Source: Ichthyophis bannanicus
Lineage: Eukaryota > Chordata > Amphibia > Gymnophiona > Ichthyophiidae
DNA length: 64,000 bases
Direction: 5' to 3'
Assembly (NCBI GenBank): GCA_033557465.1
Contig: CM066047.1
Coordinates: 3,844,001 to 3,908,000, forward strand
In this document: positions 23,281 through 34,941 of the stretch, piece by piece
Position numbering within the stretch: position 1 is the stretch's first letter
Layout: each line of letters starts with the position of its first letter
Notes under the pieces: model-generated
The model's input: only the letters and a program-made list of their open reading frames with translations
Told to the model about the DNA's origin: nothing
The model's database searches: none
Translations under genes and position numbers: made by a program

Positions 23281-23670
23281 CTTATAACGACAAGCTAAAT
23301 TGTTCATTGATGAAATGCTCAAAGAAATCAGGGAAGCTAACAAATGTTACAGCATAGAAATAATAATGGGTGATTTCAATTACCCCAGTATAGACTGAGT
23401 CAGTGTCACGGCAGGACATGCTAGGGAGATAAAGTTTCTAGATAAAATAAATGACTGCTTCTTGGAGCAGCTGGTTCATGAATCGACCAGAGGGGAAGCT
23501 ATTTTGGACCTAGTGCTTAGTGGAACAACAGATCTGGTGCAAGAGGATAAAGGTCTTGGGGCCACTTGGCAATAGTGATCATAGCATGATCACGTTTGAT
23601 TTAATTAATGGAAGAGGGATGGTAAGGAAATCCACAGTACTACCTTTTAACTTTCGAAAGGGAGACTAAA

Positions 23671-26040
23671 ATGAGGAAAATAGTTAAGAAAAAACTAAAA
23701 GGAACAGTTGCAAAGGTTAAAGACTTACATCAAGCTTGGGTGTTGTTTAAAAATACTATCTTGGAAACCCAGACCAGCTGTATTCCACACTTTAAGAAAA
23801 GTGGAAGGAAGTCCAAAAAACTGCCAGCATATTTTAAAGATCAGGTCAAAGAGGCTGCTGTTGCCAAAAAAGCATCTTTCAGGAAATGGAAAAAAAGAGC
23901 CAAATGACAAAAACTGGAAACAGCACAAGCACTGGCAAATTAGATGCAAGGCATTGATAAGGCAGGCAAAGAGAGAATTTGAGAAGCTTGCTGTGGAAGC
24001 AAAAATGCGTAATAAAGACTTTTTCAAGTACATTCGTAGCAAAAAAGATGTGAGAGAGTCAGTTGGACCATTAAATGATAGAGGGGTAAAAGGGGCACCA
24101 AGAGGTGGCAAGGCCATAGCGAAGAGACTGAATGAATTCTTTGCTTCGGTCTTTACTGAAGAAGATATAGGGATGTTACCCATGACTGAAGTGGTATTTA
24201 AAGGTGATACTGCGGAAGAATTGAAAGAAATATTGATACACCAGGAAATATTGATACACCAGGAAGATGTATTACAACTATTTGATAAACTGAAGAGTAG
24301 CAAATCACCTGGACCGGATGGTATACAACCAAGGGTGTTGAAAGAACTGAAATATGAGATTGTAGACCTTCTATTAGTAATTTGTGAACTATCATTAAAA
24401 TCATCTGTAATACCTGAAGATTGGAGAATGGCCAATGTAACACCAATTTTTAAAAAGGGTTCCAGGGTTGATCCTGGAAACTACAGACCGGTGAGCCTGA
24501 TGTCAGTACCGGAAAAAATGGGAGAAACCATCATAAAGAACAAAATTATAGAACATGTAGATAGTCATGGTTTAATGAGAGACAGCTAACATGGCCTTAG
24601 ACAAGTAAGATATTATCTTACTAATCTGTTATGTTTTTTTGAAGGTGTGAACAAACAGGTAGACAAAGGCTGCTCCCGCTGGCGGCTCTGACCCTCCCTC
24701 GTCGGGATCCCCAACATCAGTATCATAATAACACTCTCCGCTCCCATTTCTGCAGCTCCTCTCCCTCCATCCTCACTTTCGCCCTTCTTACATCTTTTCT
24801 CGCCTCTGTATTTTCTTGTCACACTCCTTTACTTTGCTCCTCTTTCCTGTCCAATTAATGGCGTTCTTTTCAATTTTCTGTAGCCAATAGTGCTTTATTG
24901 TACACCGCTCTGACGCTCCTGCAAGGGCGGTATATCAAATCCCACAAATAAAGAATAGTGTATCTGGACTTTCAGAAAGCCTTTGATAAGGTTCCTCATC
25001 AGAGACGTTTGCCAAAACTAAAAAGTCATGGGATAGGAGGCAGTGTACTATTGTGGATCAGGAACTGGTTAAAAGAGAGAAAGCAGAGGGTAGAGCTAAA
25101 TGAGCAATTTTTCCAATGGAGGAAGGTGAATAGTGGAGTTCCCCAGGGATCTGTGCTGGGTCCGCTGCTTTTTAACATATTCATAAATGACCTGGAAATG
25201 GGAATAATGAGTGAGTTTATCAAATTTGCAGATGACACAAAACTATTTACAGTTGTTAAAACCCATGAGGATTGTGCAAAATTGCAAGAGGACCTTGATA
25301 AATTGGAAGACTGGGCATCCAAATGGCAGATGAAATTTAATGTGGACAAGTGCAAAGTTATGCACCTAGGAAAGAAAAACCCAAACTATGGTTAAACGAT
25401 GCAAGGTTCCACATTAGGAACCACCACCCAGGAAAAAGATTTAGGTGTCTTCGTGGATAACATGTTAAAACCCTCCGCCCAGTGTGCAGTGGCAGCCAAG
25501 AGAGCAAATAGAATGCTAGGTAACAAAAGGAAAGAAATGGAAAATAAAACAAAAGATATTATAATGCCTCTGCATCATTCCATAGTGCGACCGCACCTTG
25601 AATATTGTGTGCAATTCTGGTCGCTGTATCTTAAAAAGGATATAGCGTTATTAGAAAAGGTACAGAAAAGAGCCACCAAAATGGTAAAGGGGATGGAAGG
25701 ATACCCCTATGAGGAGAGGCTAAAAAGGTTAGGGCTCTTCAACCTGGAAAAGAGACGGCTGAGGGGAGATATGATAGAGGTCTATAAATTAATGAATGGA
25801 GTGGAAGGGGTAAACGTAGATCGATTGTTTACGTCATCAGAATATAAAAAGACTAGTGGACATGCAATTAAGCTACAGGGTAACCTATTTAAGACTAATA
25901 AGAGAAAATATTTTTTCACTCAACGTGTAATCAAACTCTCAAATTTGTTACCAGAGAACGTAGTAAAAGCTGTTAGTGTAGCTGGGTTTAAAAAAGGTTT
26001 GGACAAGTTCCTGGAGGAAAGGTCCATAAACCATTATTAA
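23671..26040 (+). pseudogene. CR1 family I reverse transcriptase, broken
   Basis: The N-terminal part is open in two overlapping frames (23671-23907, then 23708-24589), implying a frameshift near 23890. Landmarks are SSKSPGPDGIQPRVLKEL, VIPEDWRMANVTPIFKKG and NYRPVSLMSVPEKM. After the L2 insertion the frame resumes at 24958 with VYLDFQKAFDKVPHQ, NSGVPQGSVLGPLLFNIFIN and the catalytic KFADDTKLF at about 25225. A stop at 25393 (after NPNYG) precedes the C-terminal MPLHHSIVRPHLEYCVQFW and [17 protein letters not shown]. These motifs are standard for CR1 RT. It cannot make a full protein. Confidence 0.9.
24665..24957 (+). mobile_element. L2-type 3' end fragment inserted in CR1
   Basis: The end reads ACCGCTCTGACGCTCCTGCA, then AGGGCGGTATATCAAAT and an AATAAA run. 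The paired ACCGC...GCGGTATAT signature is shared with the other L2 and SINE tails here. The fragment replaces roughly 20 bases of the CR1 RT coding sequence. Confidence 0.75.
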
Positions 26041-26284
26041 AAGGGAACCAGGATATCACTGCTTGACCCAATACAAACATTGTGGAACCTGTGTCTTTTG
26101 GGAAACTGCTAGGTACTTATGACCTTGATTGGCCACTGTTGGAAACAAGATACTGGGCTTGATGGACCTTGGTCTTACCAGTTATGGCATATCTTATGTT
26201 CTTATGTTCTTAAAAGGGACCCGCAGGCCAAGGAAGTATGTACATGGCAATGTACAGCAATGTCACCGATACGTAAAGACAGTC

Positions 26285-27488
26285 TTAGCTAGGCGACAGA
26301 CTAAACCGTTTAGAGGTGCGGGTCCTGGACTGGTTTAGCAGGATTCCAGGAAAGGAAATTATTGATAAATAAAACTTATCCTTCGAAATACATCCTGCTA
26401 GACCAATCAGACTAGTGGGGAGTATCATAGCTAAACCACTCCAGGGCAAGAAGAAAGAGCTGCAGCCAAGACAAAGGCTCCGAAGCAAGCTGCTTCTCGA
26501 GCTTGGACATCCAAGCGATAGTGACGTGCAAAAGTAGAGAGGGAGGACTAGGTGGGCTGCCTGCAAATATCTAGCAGAGCTACCTGTGAGCATTCTGCCC
26601 AGGAGGTAGCCTGGGCCCACGCAGAATGTGCCCAAAGACCTACGGACACAGGTTTGTTCAATAAAATATAAGCCGATTCAATGGTCTGCTTGATCCAGCA
26701 CACAATGGTCGCTTTGGAAGTGGCGGTTCCTTTTCATGTTCCAGAGGCCAGGACAAAAAGTGATTGAAGAAACTAAATGTATTAGTGAGTTTGAGGTAAC
26801 GGCATAACGCGCAACCAACATCCAACAAGTGAAGGACTCGGTAGTCACCCGAAGACTGCTCCTTAAAAAAGGAAGAAAGCACAACCAATTGGTTGACATG
26901 AAAATCTGAAAGGACCTTAGGTAGAAGACACTGTTCAAATGGCAGCTCCCTCTGAAGAAAAAGACAGAAAATGATCCCAGCGAGAAAATGCTTGGAGCTC
27001 CAAAAGGCACTGTACCAAAGTCTCTGCTATAAGAAAAACAGATTTTGAGAGTCAAATCTTTGAGAGATGCCCTGTGTAGAGGCTCAAACGGGGCACGGGT
27101 GAGCGCGCAAAGCACTATGGACAGATCCCAAGAAGGGACAATAGGACGAATGGGGGGCCATCAGGGAGCGAACGCCCTGCAGAAAACGGGAAACATCTAC
27201 ATGAGAAGCAAGAGACTGCTCATGGAGAGGTCCCCGAAAGCATGTCAAGGCCGCAATATGCACCTTTAAAGAATTAAGGACGAGACCCTTATCAAATCCG
27301 TCCTGAAGAAAGGAAAGAATGTCTGGAATATCAACTCGCCAAGGGGAGAGGGATCTCTTAGAACACCAAAAAGAAAAATAAATGCCAGATCCAAGCATAG
27401 GCACGTGAGGTAGAAGACTGTCAAGCCCGTAGTAAAGTGGCCACTGCCTGCGGCGAGTAACCTTTGTGATGCAAGCGATGCTGCTCAA
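26285..27488 (-). pseudogene. DIRS copy 2 tyrosine recombinase remnant
   Basis: Minus-strand pieces read DSLLPHVPMLGSGIYFSFW, HIAALTCFRGPLHEQSL, then TRAPFEPLHRASLKDLTLKI. They correspond in position to segments of the recombinase of DIRS copy 3, which has PFEPLATCHLQYLSWKVFF. I did not find a clear full Arg...His-x-x-Arg...Tyr set, and frames are broken. Assignment rests on order after the RNase H and on similarity to copy 3. Confidence 0.6.
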
Positions 27489-29213
27489 TAGTCAAGCCGT
27501 AAGCGAGTAAGGAGCGGGGTCATCCATGAGAACCAGCCCCTCCGGACACAGAGGGGTAGGGGCACCTCCTGCAGGAGATGGAGGAAATCAGCATACCATG
27601 GACACCAAGGCCAATCTGGGGCCACCAGCACTACCCATCCAGAGAGTGACTTTATCCGACGAAGTGCACGGCCGATTAGTAGCCAAGGAGGAAAGATGTA
27701 GAGAAGCTGGTTTGAGGGCCAGGTCTGGACCAGAGCATCTAGGCCGTGAGAGTTCATTTTGGCACTGGAAGAGGTGGCCATTAGGTCTAGAATCAGATGA
27801 CCCCACTGACGCACAATGTTTGCAAACACCCACGGAGCTAGCTCCCACTCACTGGGGTCCAGGATATGACGACTCAGGAAATCCACTTGAATGTTCTCCA
27901 TTCCCACAATGTGCTGTGCAGAAAAAGCCAGGAGGATGGATTCTACCCAGGGAAATAGAAGACTCATTTCTAGGGCCACTCCGGGACATTAGGTCCCACC
28001 CTGTTTGTTGAGATAAGTCACAGTGGTGGAACTGTCGGAAAGTACTTGGACTGCTCAACCGTGGAAGTGGGATTGAAAGAAGAGTAGAGCCAGATGAACA
28101 GTCTGGGCTTTAAGACGACTGATGGTCCAAGAAGCTTCTTGAATGGACCAAGATCCCTGCGCTGCCTGTCCCTGGCAATGCACTCCCCAACCTGTAAAGC
28201 TGGTGTCCGTGGTGACCACCACCCAACGCAGAATTTCCAATGGAACGCCCGTCAACAAGTGATGAGGACAAAGCCACCAGCAAAGACTGGCGAACCACTG
28301 AAGAAAGGGGTAGACGAATCAGATAGTCCTCGGTGGAAGGGGACCAGCATGACTGGAGAGTGCTAGGGACTAGGTTGAGAGCAGAAGCCATAGTGCCAAG
28401 GAGTTGTAGGTAATCCCAGGCAGTGGGAGCTGCCAGGCACTGGAAGGCATGGACCTGAACACAGAGCTTCTTGCATATGTAGTAACAGAGGAAGATGTGA
28501 CCCATTCTCATGTTGAAGCGGGCGCCGAGGAATTCCAGAGATTGAACTGGGTAAAGATTGCTGTTGGCATAATTGACCACCCAGCCAGAACAGTCCAGAA
28601 AGGAGAGGACCTGAGAGACCACAGAAGTAGCCTCCTCGAAACTTCTTGCTCTGATCAGCCAGTCGTCTAGATAAGGATGAACCCAAATACCTTGGCACCG
28701 CCAGGAAGCTTCCACTACTACAGTCACCTTGGAGAAAGTGTGAGGAACTGTGGCAAGACCAAAGGGCATGGCATAAAACAGATAATGTTGACCGAGGACC
28801 ATGAAACGCAAATACTGCTGATGATCTTGGAGGATTGGAATGTGAAAATATGCTTCTGCCAGGTCCAGAGATGTGAGAAATTCGCCTGGCCGAACAGCTT
28901 GAATGACTGTCCTGACGGTTTCCATCTGGAACCGCAGCACCTGAGGACAGCAATGGACACCTTGAGGTCCAGGATAGGACAAAAGGAGCCATTTTTCTTG
29001 GGAATGAAAGTAAATGGAATAGTGACTAGAACCTCTTCCGTAGGGAGGAACTGGGCATACCACATTGAGATGAAGAAGGTGAAGGAGAGTTAGACATACA
29101 ACCACTGCCTTGGCCATGGAACCGCATGGAGAGGTGAGAAAGACATTCGGCATGGGTTCGGTGAAGTTGAGAGCATAACCCTGTGCTAGTACCTCGAGTA
29201 CCCACCGGTCCAA
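27485..29213 (-). pseudogene. DIRS copy 2 RT and RNase H
   Basis: One open stretch (29213-28110) carries FLTSLDLAEAYFHIPILQDH, MPFGLATVPHTFSKV, the intact catalytic HPYLDDWLIRA, and QSLEFLGARFNMRMG. Another (27979-27485, a different frame) has the RNase H end HIVGMENIQVDFLSRH, followed by DALVQTWPSNQLLYIFPPW, the conserved segment after RNase H in DIRS pol. Frame changes separate the parts, so the gene is dead although the RT catalytic aspartates remain. Confidence 0.85.
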
Positions 29214-29275
29214 TGTTATCTGGGTCTATTCGCGGGAAAAATACCATAAGCACCCTGGAATGGATTCGGAAATCA

Positions 29276-30770
29276 TCAATGGGAAGATTTGGCTGAACCG
29301 AAAAACCTGTTGGACAAGGAGTAATTGTCCCGGTTGCAACAGATACCCCGAAAGGACTGAGGTTTAGAACCAGCCCTATTCGAAGAAGAACTGGATTTGC
29401 CAGGCCAGTAGCGATGAACATCTCTATAAGAGAAGGACACGGACGATGACATGGCAGGACGACGAAAATTGGATTTTGGATTATCCTCTAGCAAATGTTG
29501 AAGCTTGACTTCTCCCAAATCCTTCAGAAGTTTTTCCAAATCCTCATCCCTTGAAAGGAAGCTTGGCGAGACGGGAATTGGAAGCAGTATTCGCATTCCA
29601 ATGATGGAGCCATAGCCAACGCCGAGCCACAGACCAAGCAGATAAGCGCAGCAGATCATAAAAGGCATTTGCAAGAAAAGCAGTTACCGACTCTAAACAA
29701 GCAAAGCTGGATCATTCAGAAGTGACTGAACCATTGGAGCAGAGCACGTGCAGCAAGACCTCTACAAACAGAGGCCTGAAATGCCAAGGTCGATGACGAG
29801 AAAGTGGTTTTTAAGAGGCCCTCCACCTCGCAATCCGTCTGATCATGGAGGACAAAGGCACCCTCCACAGGAACAGTTGTGCGTTTAGTGACTGCAGTGA
29901 CTAGGGCATCTGCTTTAGGAAAACACAATCATTTGACAAGATCATCCAAAGACCAAATAAACATGTCCCAAGCAATGAGCGGAGTGTAGAAACACATCAG
30001 GAGAATCCCACTCTGAGGAGACCATCTGTTGTAGTTCCAGGGGAAAGGGAAACGTTTTAAGTCTTAGGTGTCCTGATTCCCACAATGATGGGGTCTGCCT
30101 GAGCTTTAGAGGAATCTGAAGGCTGTAGCACTTGAGAGTCCAAGAGGTGCACAGCCTCTATAATTTGAGCAATGAAAGTAGAAGCTCTTCCTTACGGAAT
30201 AACCGGATGTCCTCACCGTCTTCTCGAGGCTCCTGGTCGTCTTCCAATGGTGAGAGCTCTTTTCCTGGCCAGACTCAGAAGTGATAGAATGTTCATCTGA
30301 AGGACTGTCACCATCTTCCCCTGCAGGGTGCCAGTCTCCTGAAGGAGAGGAGATAACTTTGGCCAAATCTAAAGAAGCTCCAGCCAAACTTTGGTGGGCA
30401 TGCTTTCTAGACTGGCTACTCCGACCGCTGCTGATTCACAAAGCCCCAAGTGCCACATATTCCAGGCCTGACAGAATAGCTGCATAAACTGGAGCTCTGA
30501 GCCACCAGCTAAGTATGCATAGGCTGAATAGAGAGGGTGAGCAGGCAGCTCAGGCAGCAAAACTGGAGGAAGGGCATCTTGAGATCCAGCATCACCCTAA
30601 GGTAACCCAGAGGAAGCTAAAGCAAGAGACCTGGAAGGGCTACCAGAACCAGGACATAGAGATGCAGAAGAACCCTCTTGATCAGAACCACAGGAGGAAC
30701 ACAAACTACCTGTCAAAGTCTTACATTTCTTCCCATAGCCCAAGCAGCACTGTAGAGAAGAAGGCATTTT
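29276..30770 (-). pseudogene. DIRS copy 2 Gag remnant
   Basis: The start reads MPSSLQCCLGYGKKC with a Cys cluster ending CSSCGS, at about 30768, like the Cys4 motif of copy 1 Gag. Later pieces are EDLEKLLKDLGEVKLQHLL (copy 1 has EALEKLVKDLGESKG) and a Ser/Arg-rich tail. Several frames are needed to read through it. Confidence 0.75.
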
Positions 30771-30775
30771 AAGGC

Positions 30776-31935
30776 AAGTCTTGTCAGACAAATCTGATTG
30801 ATTTCTTTGACTGGGTGACCAGGGAGTTGGACCGAGGGAGAGCCCTAGATGTGGTGTATTTAGATTTCAGTAAAGCCTTTGACACTGTTCCTCACAGGCG
30901 ACTTATAAACTGAGCACCCTAGGGATGGACCCTAAAGTTACTGCTTGGGTTAGAAATTGGTTGGGTGGGAGGCGACAAAGAGTACGAGTAAATGGAGCTC
31001 ACTCTGAGGAGAAGGATGTTATCAGTGGTGTGCCCCAGGGATCTGTCCTTGGTCCGATTCTTTTTAACATCTTTGTTAGTGATATAGCGGAAGGGCTTTC
31101 AGGTAAGGTTTGCCTCTTTGCGGATGATACCAAAATCTGCAATAGAGTAGACACCCAGGAAGGGGTAGATAACATGAGGAGGGATCTAGCTAAGCTTGAA
31201 GAATGGTCTAGAATTTGGCAGCTGGGATTTAATGTTAAAAAATGTAAGGTCATGCATTTGGGCTGCAGCAATCCAAGGGAGCAATATAGTATAGGGGGTG
31301 AAGTACTTTTGTCCACTAAAGAAGAGCGGGACCTAGGCGTGGTAGTGTCTGATGATCTTAAAGTAGCTAAACAGGTAGAAAAGGCGACGGCAAAAGCTAG
31401 AAGGATGCTTGGGTGCATACGGAGAGGAATGGCTAGCAGAAAAAAGGAGGTGATAATGCCTCTGTATAAGTCTTTGGTGCGACCTCATTTGGAGTATAGT
31501 GTGCAATTCTGGAAACCGCACCTTCAAAAGGATGTGAACAGGATGGAGTCGGTGCAGAGGGTGGCTACTAAAATGATTAGTGGTCTTCATTATAAAGCAT
31601 ATGAGGACAGACTGAAGGATTTTAATATGTACACCTTAGAGGAAAGGCGGGATAGAGGTGATATGATTGAGATGTTTAAATACCTCCGTGGCATAAATGT
31701 TCAGGGAGAGAGCCTCTTTCAATTGAAAGCAAGTTCTGCTACGAGGGGACATGGGATGAGGGTGAAGGGAGATAGATTCAGGAGTGATATGCGGAAATAT
31801 TTCTTTACGGAAAGAGTAGTGGATCCGTGGAATAGTCTCCCAGTGGAGGTGGTAGAGATGAGGACAGTAACTGAATTCAAAAAAGCATGGGACAAACACA
31901 GAGGATCTCTAAAGGTAAAAAGGGGACTATTGTAG
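30776..31935 (+). pseudogene. CR1 family II reverse transcriptase, copy 1
   Basis: The first part encodes FFDWVTRELDRGRALDVVYL and DFSKAFDTVPHRRL. A 4-base deletion near 30909, relative to the copy at 53409, then shifts the frame. From 30925 a 336-codon frame is open to the TAG at 31933, with SGVPQGSVLGPILFNIFVSD, the catalytic LFADDTKIC (about 31118), LYKSLVRPHLEYSVQFW and KYFFTERVVDPWNSLPVEVV. The RT is truncated at its N-terminus. Confidence 0.9.
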
Positions 31936-32006
31936 TTGTTATGGCAGGACAGACTAGATAGGCCATGTGGTCTTTTTCTGTCGTCATATTTCTATGTTTC
32001 TATGTT
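30776..32006 (+). mobile_element. CR1-clade LINE (family II), 5'-truncated copy 1
   Basis: It starts abruptly at GGCAAGTCTTGTCAGACAAA and ends in a TTTCTATG 8-bp tail repeat (about 31987-32006). It is closely similar, base by base, to 53277-54512. It interrupts DIRS copy 2 beside the Gag start. Confidence 0.88.
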
Positions 32007-32054
32007 TAACAACAGGATAAAAGAAAAAGTCACAGGAAGAGCCGGGGAGCCAAA

Positions 32055-32700
32055 AAGCATAGTTACTCACCTGTAACAGGTGTTCTCCAGAGACAGCAGG
32101 AATCAGTCCTCTCATATGGGTGACGTCGGTGCCAATGGAGCCCGCGCGGAGCAATCTTTATCTTTATTTAACACTTTATATACCGCCCTTGCCGGAACGT
32201 GAGAGCGGTTTACAATAAAAATATATACTGGCGCCAAAAGGAAGAAAGGAACTCCATTATAAAGTAAAAGGAAAGATTGACCAAAGGGGTCACTTAGCAG
32301 CAGACAGAGGGACAACAACTAAATAGAACTACTGGGAGGGAGGTCATAAGCCTGTTGGAACAAGTATGTTTTCAATAGGTTTTTGAAATTATGGTATGAG
32401 GATTCCAACCGGAGGGAAGATGGCAAGGTGTTCAGAGTGAAGGTCCAAGAAAAAAGAATGCAGCGTGACGTGTCTGCTCTAGAAAGCCTTTGGGAATGCT
32501 ACCACACATGCATGGTCCCCTTCCCTCCCAATGGTGCCATCTTGCTCAGTCAGAAGACATAGCAAAAAAAGACTTAAATAATGTAGGAAGGCAACTCTAA
32601 AGGGAGGAGGGAGGATTGTGAGGACTGGTTCCTGCTGTCCCTGGAGAACACCCATTAAAGGTGAGTAACTACGCTTTCTCCAGGAACAAGCAGGAAGTCA
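32055..32700. repeat. DIRS family B inverted terminal repeat pair split by an L2 fragment
   Basis: The sequence TAGTTACTCACCTGTAACAG, continuing GTGTTCTCCAGAGACAGCAG, at about 32058-32110 reappears in inverted orientation at about 32625-32690. The arms differ by scattered changes. Between them lie an L2 fragment (32152-32460) and about 150 bases of unique sequence. The right arm adjoins DIRS copy 3. It is either the end of that element plus a second end, or a short non-autonomous derivative. Confidence 0.7.
32152..32460 (-). mobile_element. L2 LINE 3' end, minus strand
   Basis: It has the TATATACCGCCCTTGCCGGA ... GAGCGGTTTACA tail signature. Minus-strand coding for the L2 C-terminal end (NFKNLLKTYLFQQAYDLPPS) lies at about 32320-32400. 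It is inserted in the DIRS family B terminal region. Confidence 0.8.
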
Positions 32701-33178
32701 GTCCTCACATATGGGACTCCCTAGCTCCAGGCTGCCGAGAATTGAACCATGACAGCACCACTGGCGACCCGACAGGTGGCCTGTAAGTTGCAGGAGGTGA
32801 GTCCCTACAGAGACTCTGCAAAACCCTTGCATCCGGCAACTACTTCACTCCAGTAGCCTGAACACAGAAGGTCGGAGGGTAGGAGTTGCCTACACCCCGA
32901 AAATATTACGGAGTATTGCCTGTCCAAAGGCACTGTCCCTATGGGACACGCTCTCCAGGCAGTAATGAGAAACAAACGTATGAATCGAAGACCATGTGGC
33001 GGCTTTGCAGATTTCCGTCACCAGCACTGAGCAGAGGTTGGCTACTGAAGTGGCCATAACCTGCACATGATGTGCAGTGATCTGGTGCTCAAGGGAAAGG
33101 TCAGCTCACTCGTAGGTGAGGATAATGCAGTCCACCACCCAAGTGGACAGAGTGCGCTCCGTTACCGGGAACCCCACT

Positions 33179-33689
33179 CTATTGGGGTCGTATCATACAA
33201 AGAGCTGAGAAGCTCTGCGATGGGCCTGGGTCCGCTGCAGATAGAAAGACAGGCATGAGGCTGAGGGAAGAAGGTGGGCAGGACACCTCCTGATTGAGAT
33301 GGAAGGGGGAAACCACCTTGGGGAGAAATTTAGGGTGTGTGCAGAGAACTACCTTGTTCTTACAAAACCATGTGTAGGGCAGATCCGCCACCAAGGCCTG
33401 GAGTTCACTCACTCTCCGAGTGGATGTCAATGCCACCAGAAAAAACACTTTCCAGGATAAGTATTGCAAATGGCAAGTGGCCAGGGGCTCGAACGGCAGT
33501 CTGGTGAGTTTGGGAGAGCACCACATTCAGGTCCCATTCCACCGCAGGTGGGCGAAGAGGGGGTTTTGATAGCAAGAGGCCCTGCATGAACATGGAGACC
33601 AGGGGCTCATTTGAGAGGTATTTTCCCTTTACAGGATGATGGTGCGTGACAATGGAGCTCAGATATACCCTCATCGAGTTTGACTTCAA
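33179..33689 (-). pseudogene. DIRS copy 3 tyrosine recombinase fragment
   Basis: Two overlapping minus-strand pieces read SMRVYLSSIVTHHHPVKGKY and FEPLATCHLQYLSWKVFFL, then VALTSTRRVSELQALVADLP. The last resembles the box around the first catalytic Arg of the phage-integrase-type recombinases found in DIRS. Later catalytic His, Arg and Tyr residues are not clearly readable. It would integrate circular element DNA if intact; here it is partial and frameshifted. Confidence 0.7.
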
Positions 33690-34880
33690 ACCGGCATGCG
33701 AGAGATGCAGTAGGTACTACAGTATAAGTTGCATGCGGCAGGAGAAGGGTGAAGGCATATGCCCGTCTGGTGGAAGATTTTCGGAGGCCAGTAAGATCTC
33801 CTCAACTTCCCCTGGGAGACTGAAAGGGGCCAGGGTGGTGATCCCGGCCCACCTGTGGGCGAAGAGCGCCAAACGACCCCCTGTGGGTGGGGAAGGTTTC
33901 TCGGGGGGGGGGGGGAAGAGGCCCTGCCCGGGAAGTCAAAAACTACCCCCAGGTTGGGTGGGAGCTGGGGCTGAGGTTTCTGAGCCTTTGGCTTTCTCAG
34001 CCCATGGCCCTGATTCTTGAGCTGAGGGCCCTGCTGTTGCTGCCCCGAGAAGAGCTGGTAATGGCCTCGGTGAAAAGACCCCTTTTTCCTTGGGAAAGGT
34101 GGTCTTTTCCCTGATGGTTTCTGTCGGGAGAGGGTCGAGGTCTTCCTCAAGAGCTTCTACCTGGTCATGACCTCGGCCTCAATCTCAGCCGCCTTGTCGG
34201 TCATGGGTTTGCCAAATAAGTTTTCCCTGGTGCAGGGGACATCTAGCAGTTTTTCTTGCACCCATTGCACAAGGTCGGAGGTTTGCAACCAGGCCTGGCG
34301 CTGGGCACCGATGCCAGCTGCTGCCTCCCAGAGTGCCGACTCAAAGGTGGTGCGGGAAAAGAACTTTGAGCAGTCCCAGATGCTGGCAGTCAGGGCTTGG
34401 AACTTCTGAAGGGGTTCTCCAGCGAGACCCGCAGAAAAATCTGCCAGCTCTTGGATAAGGCCCTTGAGATACATACCTATGTACAACTCATAGGCCTGTA
34501 TCCGGCAGCCCAGCATAGATCCCTGGAAGCACTGATTGGTGGCCTGGAAAGCAGAAGACCCCGCATGAATCATTGCACCAAGGAGTGCAAGGAAATGTAA
34601 TGCCTATCCATTGGGCTGTGATAGGCTGCAATGGCACTGAGATGAACTCTGTTAAAGTCAGTCTTAAGTTCTGTGGAAAACAAGTGGAGAAGATATTGTA
34701 GAAGATGCTCCACAGGGCAATTAAAAAGGTTAATCTGCTGTTGAGTGCACCAAAGGGTGAACTGTCACCATTTGAAGGCATAAAAACATCTGGTAGACGG
34801 CTTGCGGGAAGCAGGCAAGATCTCCCTGACTGGTAGAGGGAGGTCAAGGTAATCAAAGATCATGTCTTCAGCAGCCATGC
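33690..34880 (-). pseudogene. DIRS family B Gag remnant (copy 3)
   Basis: The clearest piece, 34573-34157, reads GCRIQAYELYIGMYLKGLIQ and WVQEKLLDVPCTRENLFGKP, closely parallel to YTLYMGMYLKDVSRDLGNF and WVQDKLANIPCSGENLFGKG of copy 4. A basic, Pro/Gln-rich tail follows (34150-33690). Confidence 0.7.
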
Positions 34881-34941
34881 CATGAGCCAGAGGGCTTGTG
34901 AATTGGGGTGGAGGAGTTGCCCCTGATCTTGAGAGAAGAGG

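Larger units (their letters stand above)
23285..26215 (+). mobile_element. CR1-clade LINE (family I), endonuclease C-terminus to 3' end
   Basis: The copy starts inside the endonuclease (MGDFNYPSID-like, then LGNSDHSMITFDL), runs through the RT and ends with the 3' tail CATATCTTATGTTCTTATGTTCTTA, which contains an 8-bp repeat. An L2 3' fragment (about 24665-24957) interrupts the RT between VNKQVDKG and VYLDFQKAFDKVPHQ. It is the fullest CR1 family I copy in the window and serves as the reference for pieces at 4325, 11751, 19102 and 40961. Confidence 0.9.
26290..30775 (-). mobile_element. DIRS retroelement (copy 2, family A), decayed
   Basis: The minus strand carries, in DIRS order, Gag remnants (30770-29276), RT (29213-28110), RNase H (27979-27485) and a tyrosine-recombinase-like region (27488-26285). 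The RT and Gag segments align with DIRS copy 1 at the left edge of the window. Many frameshifts and stops are present. The right side is cut by a CR1 family II insertion at 30776; the left end contains inverted and direct copies of the 23047 terminal sequence. Confidence 0.85.
32700..34900 (-). mobile_element. DIRS retroelement (copy 3, family B), pol missing
   Basis: Minus-strand Gag remnants (about 34880-33690) run straight into a tyrosine-recombinase-like region (33689-33179) with no RT or RNase H between. It is therefore an internally deleted copy or the product of rearrangement with copy 4 immediately upstream. The Gag belongs to a different family from copies 1 and 2 but matches copy 4. 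Confidence 0.75.
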
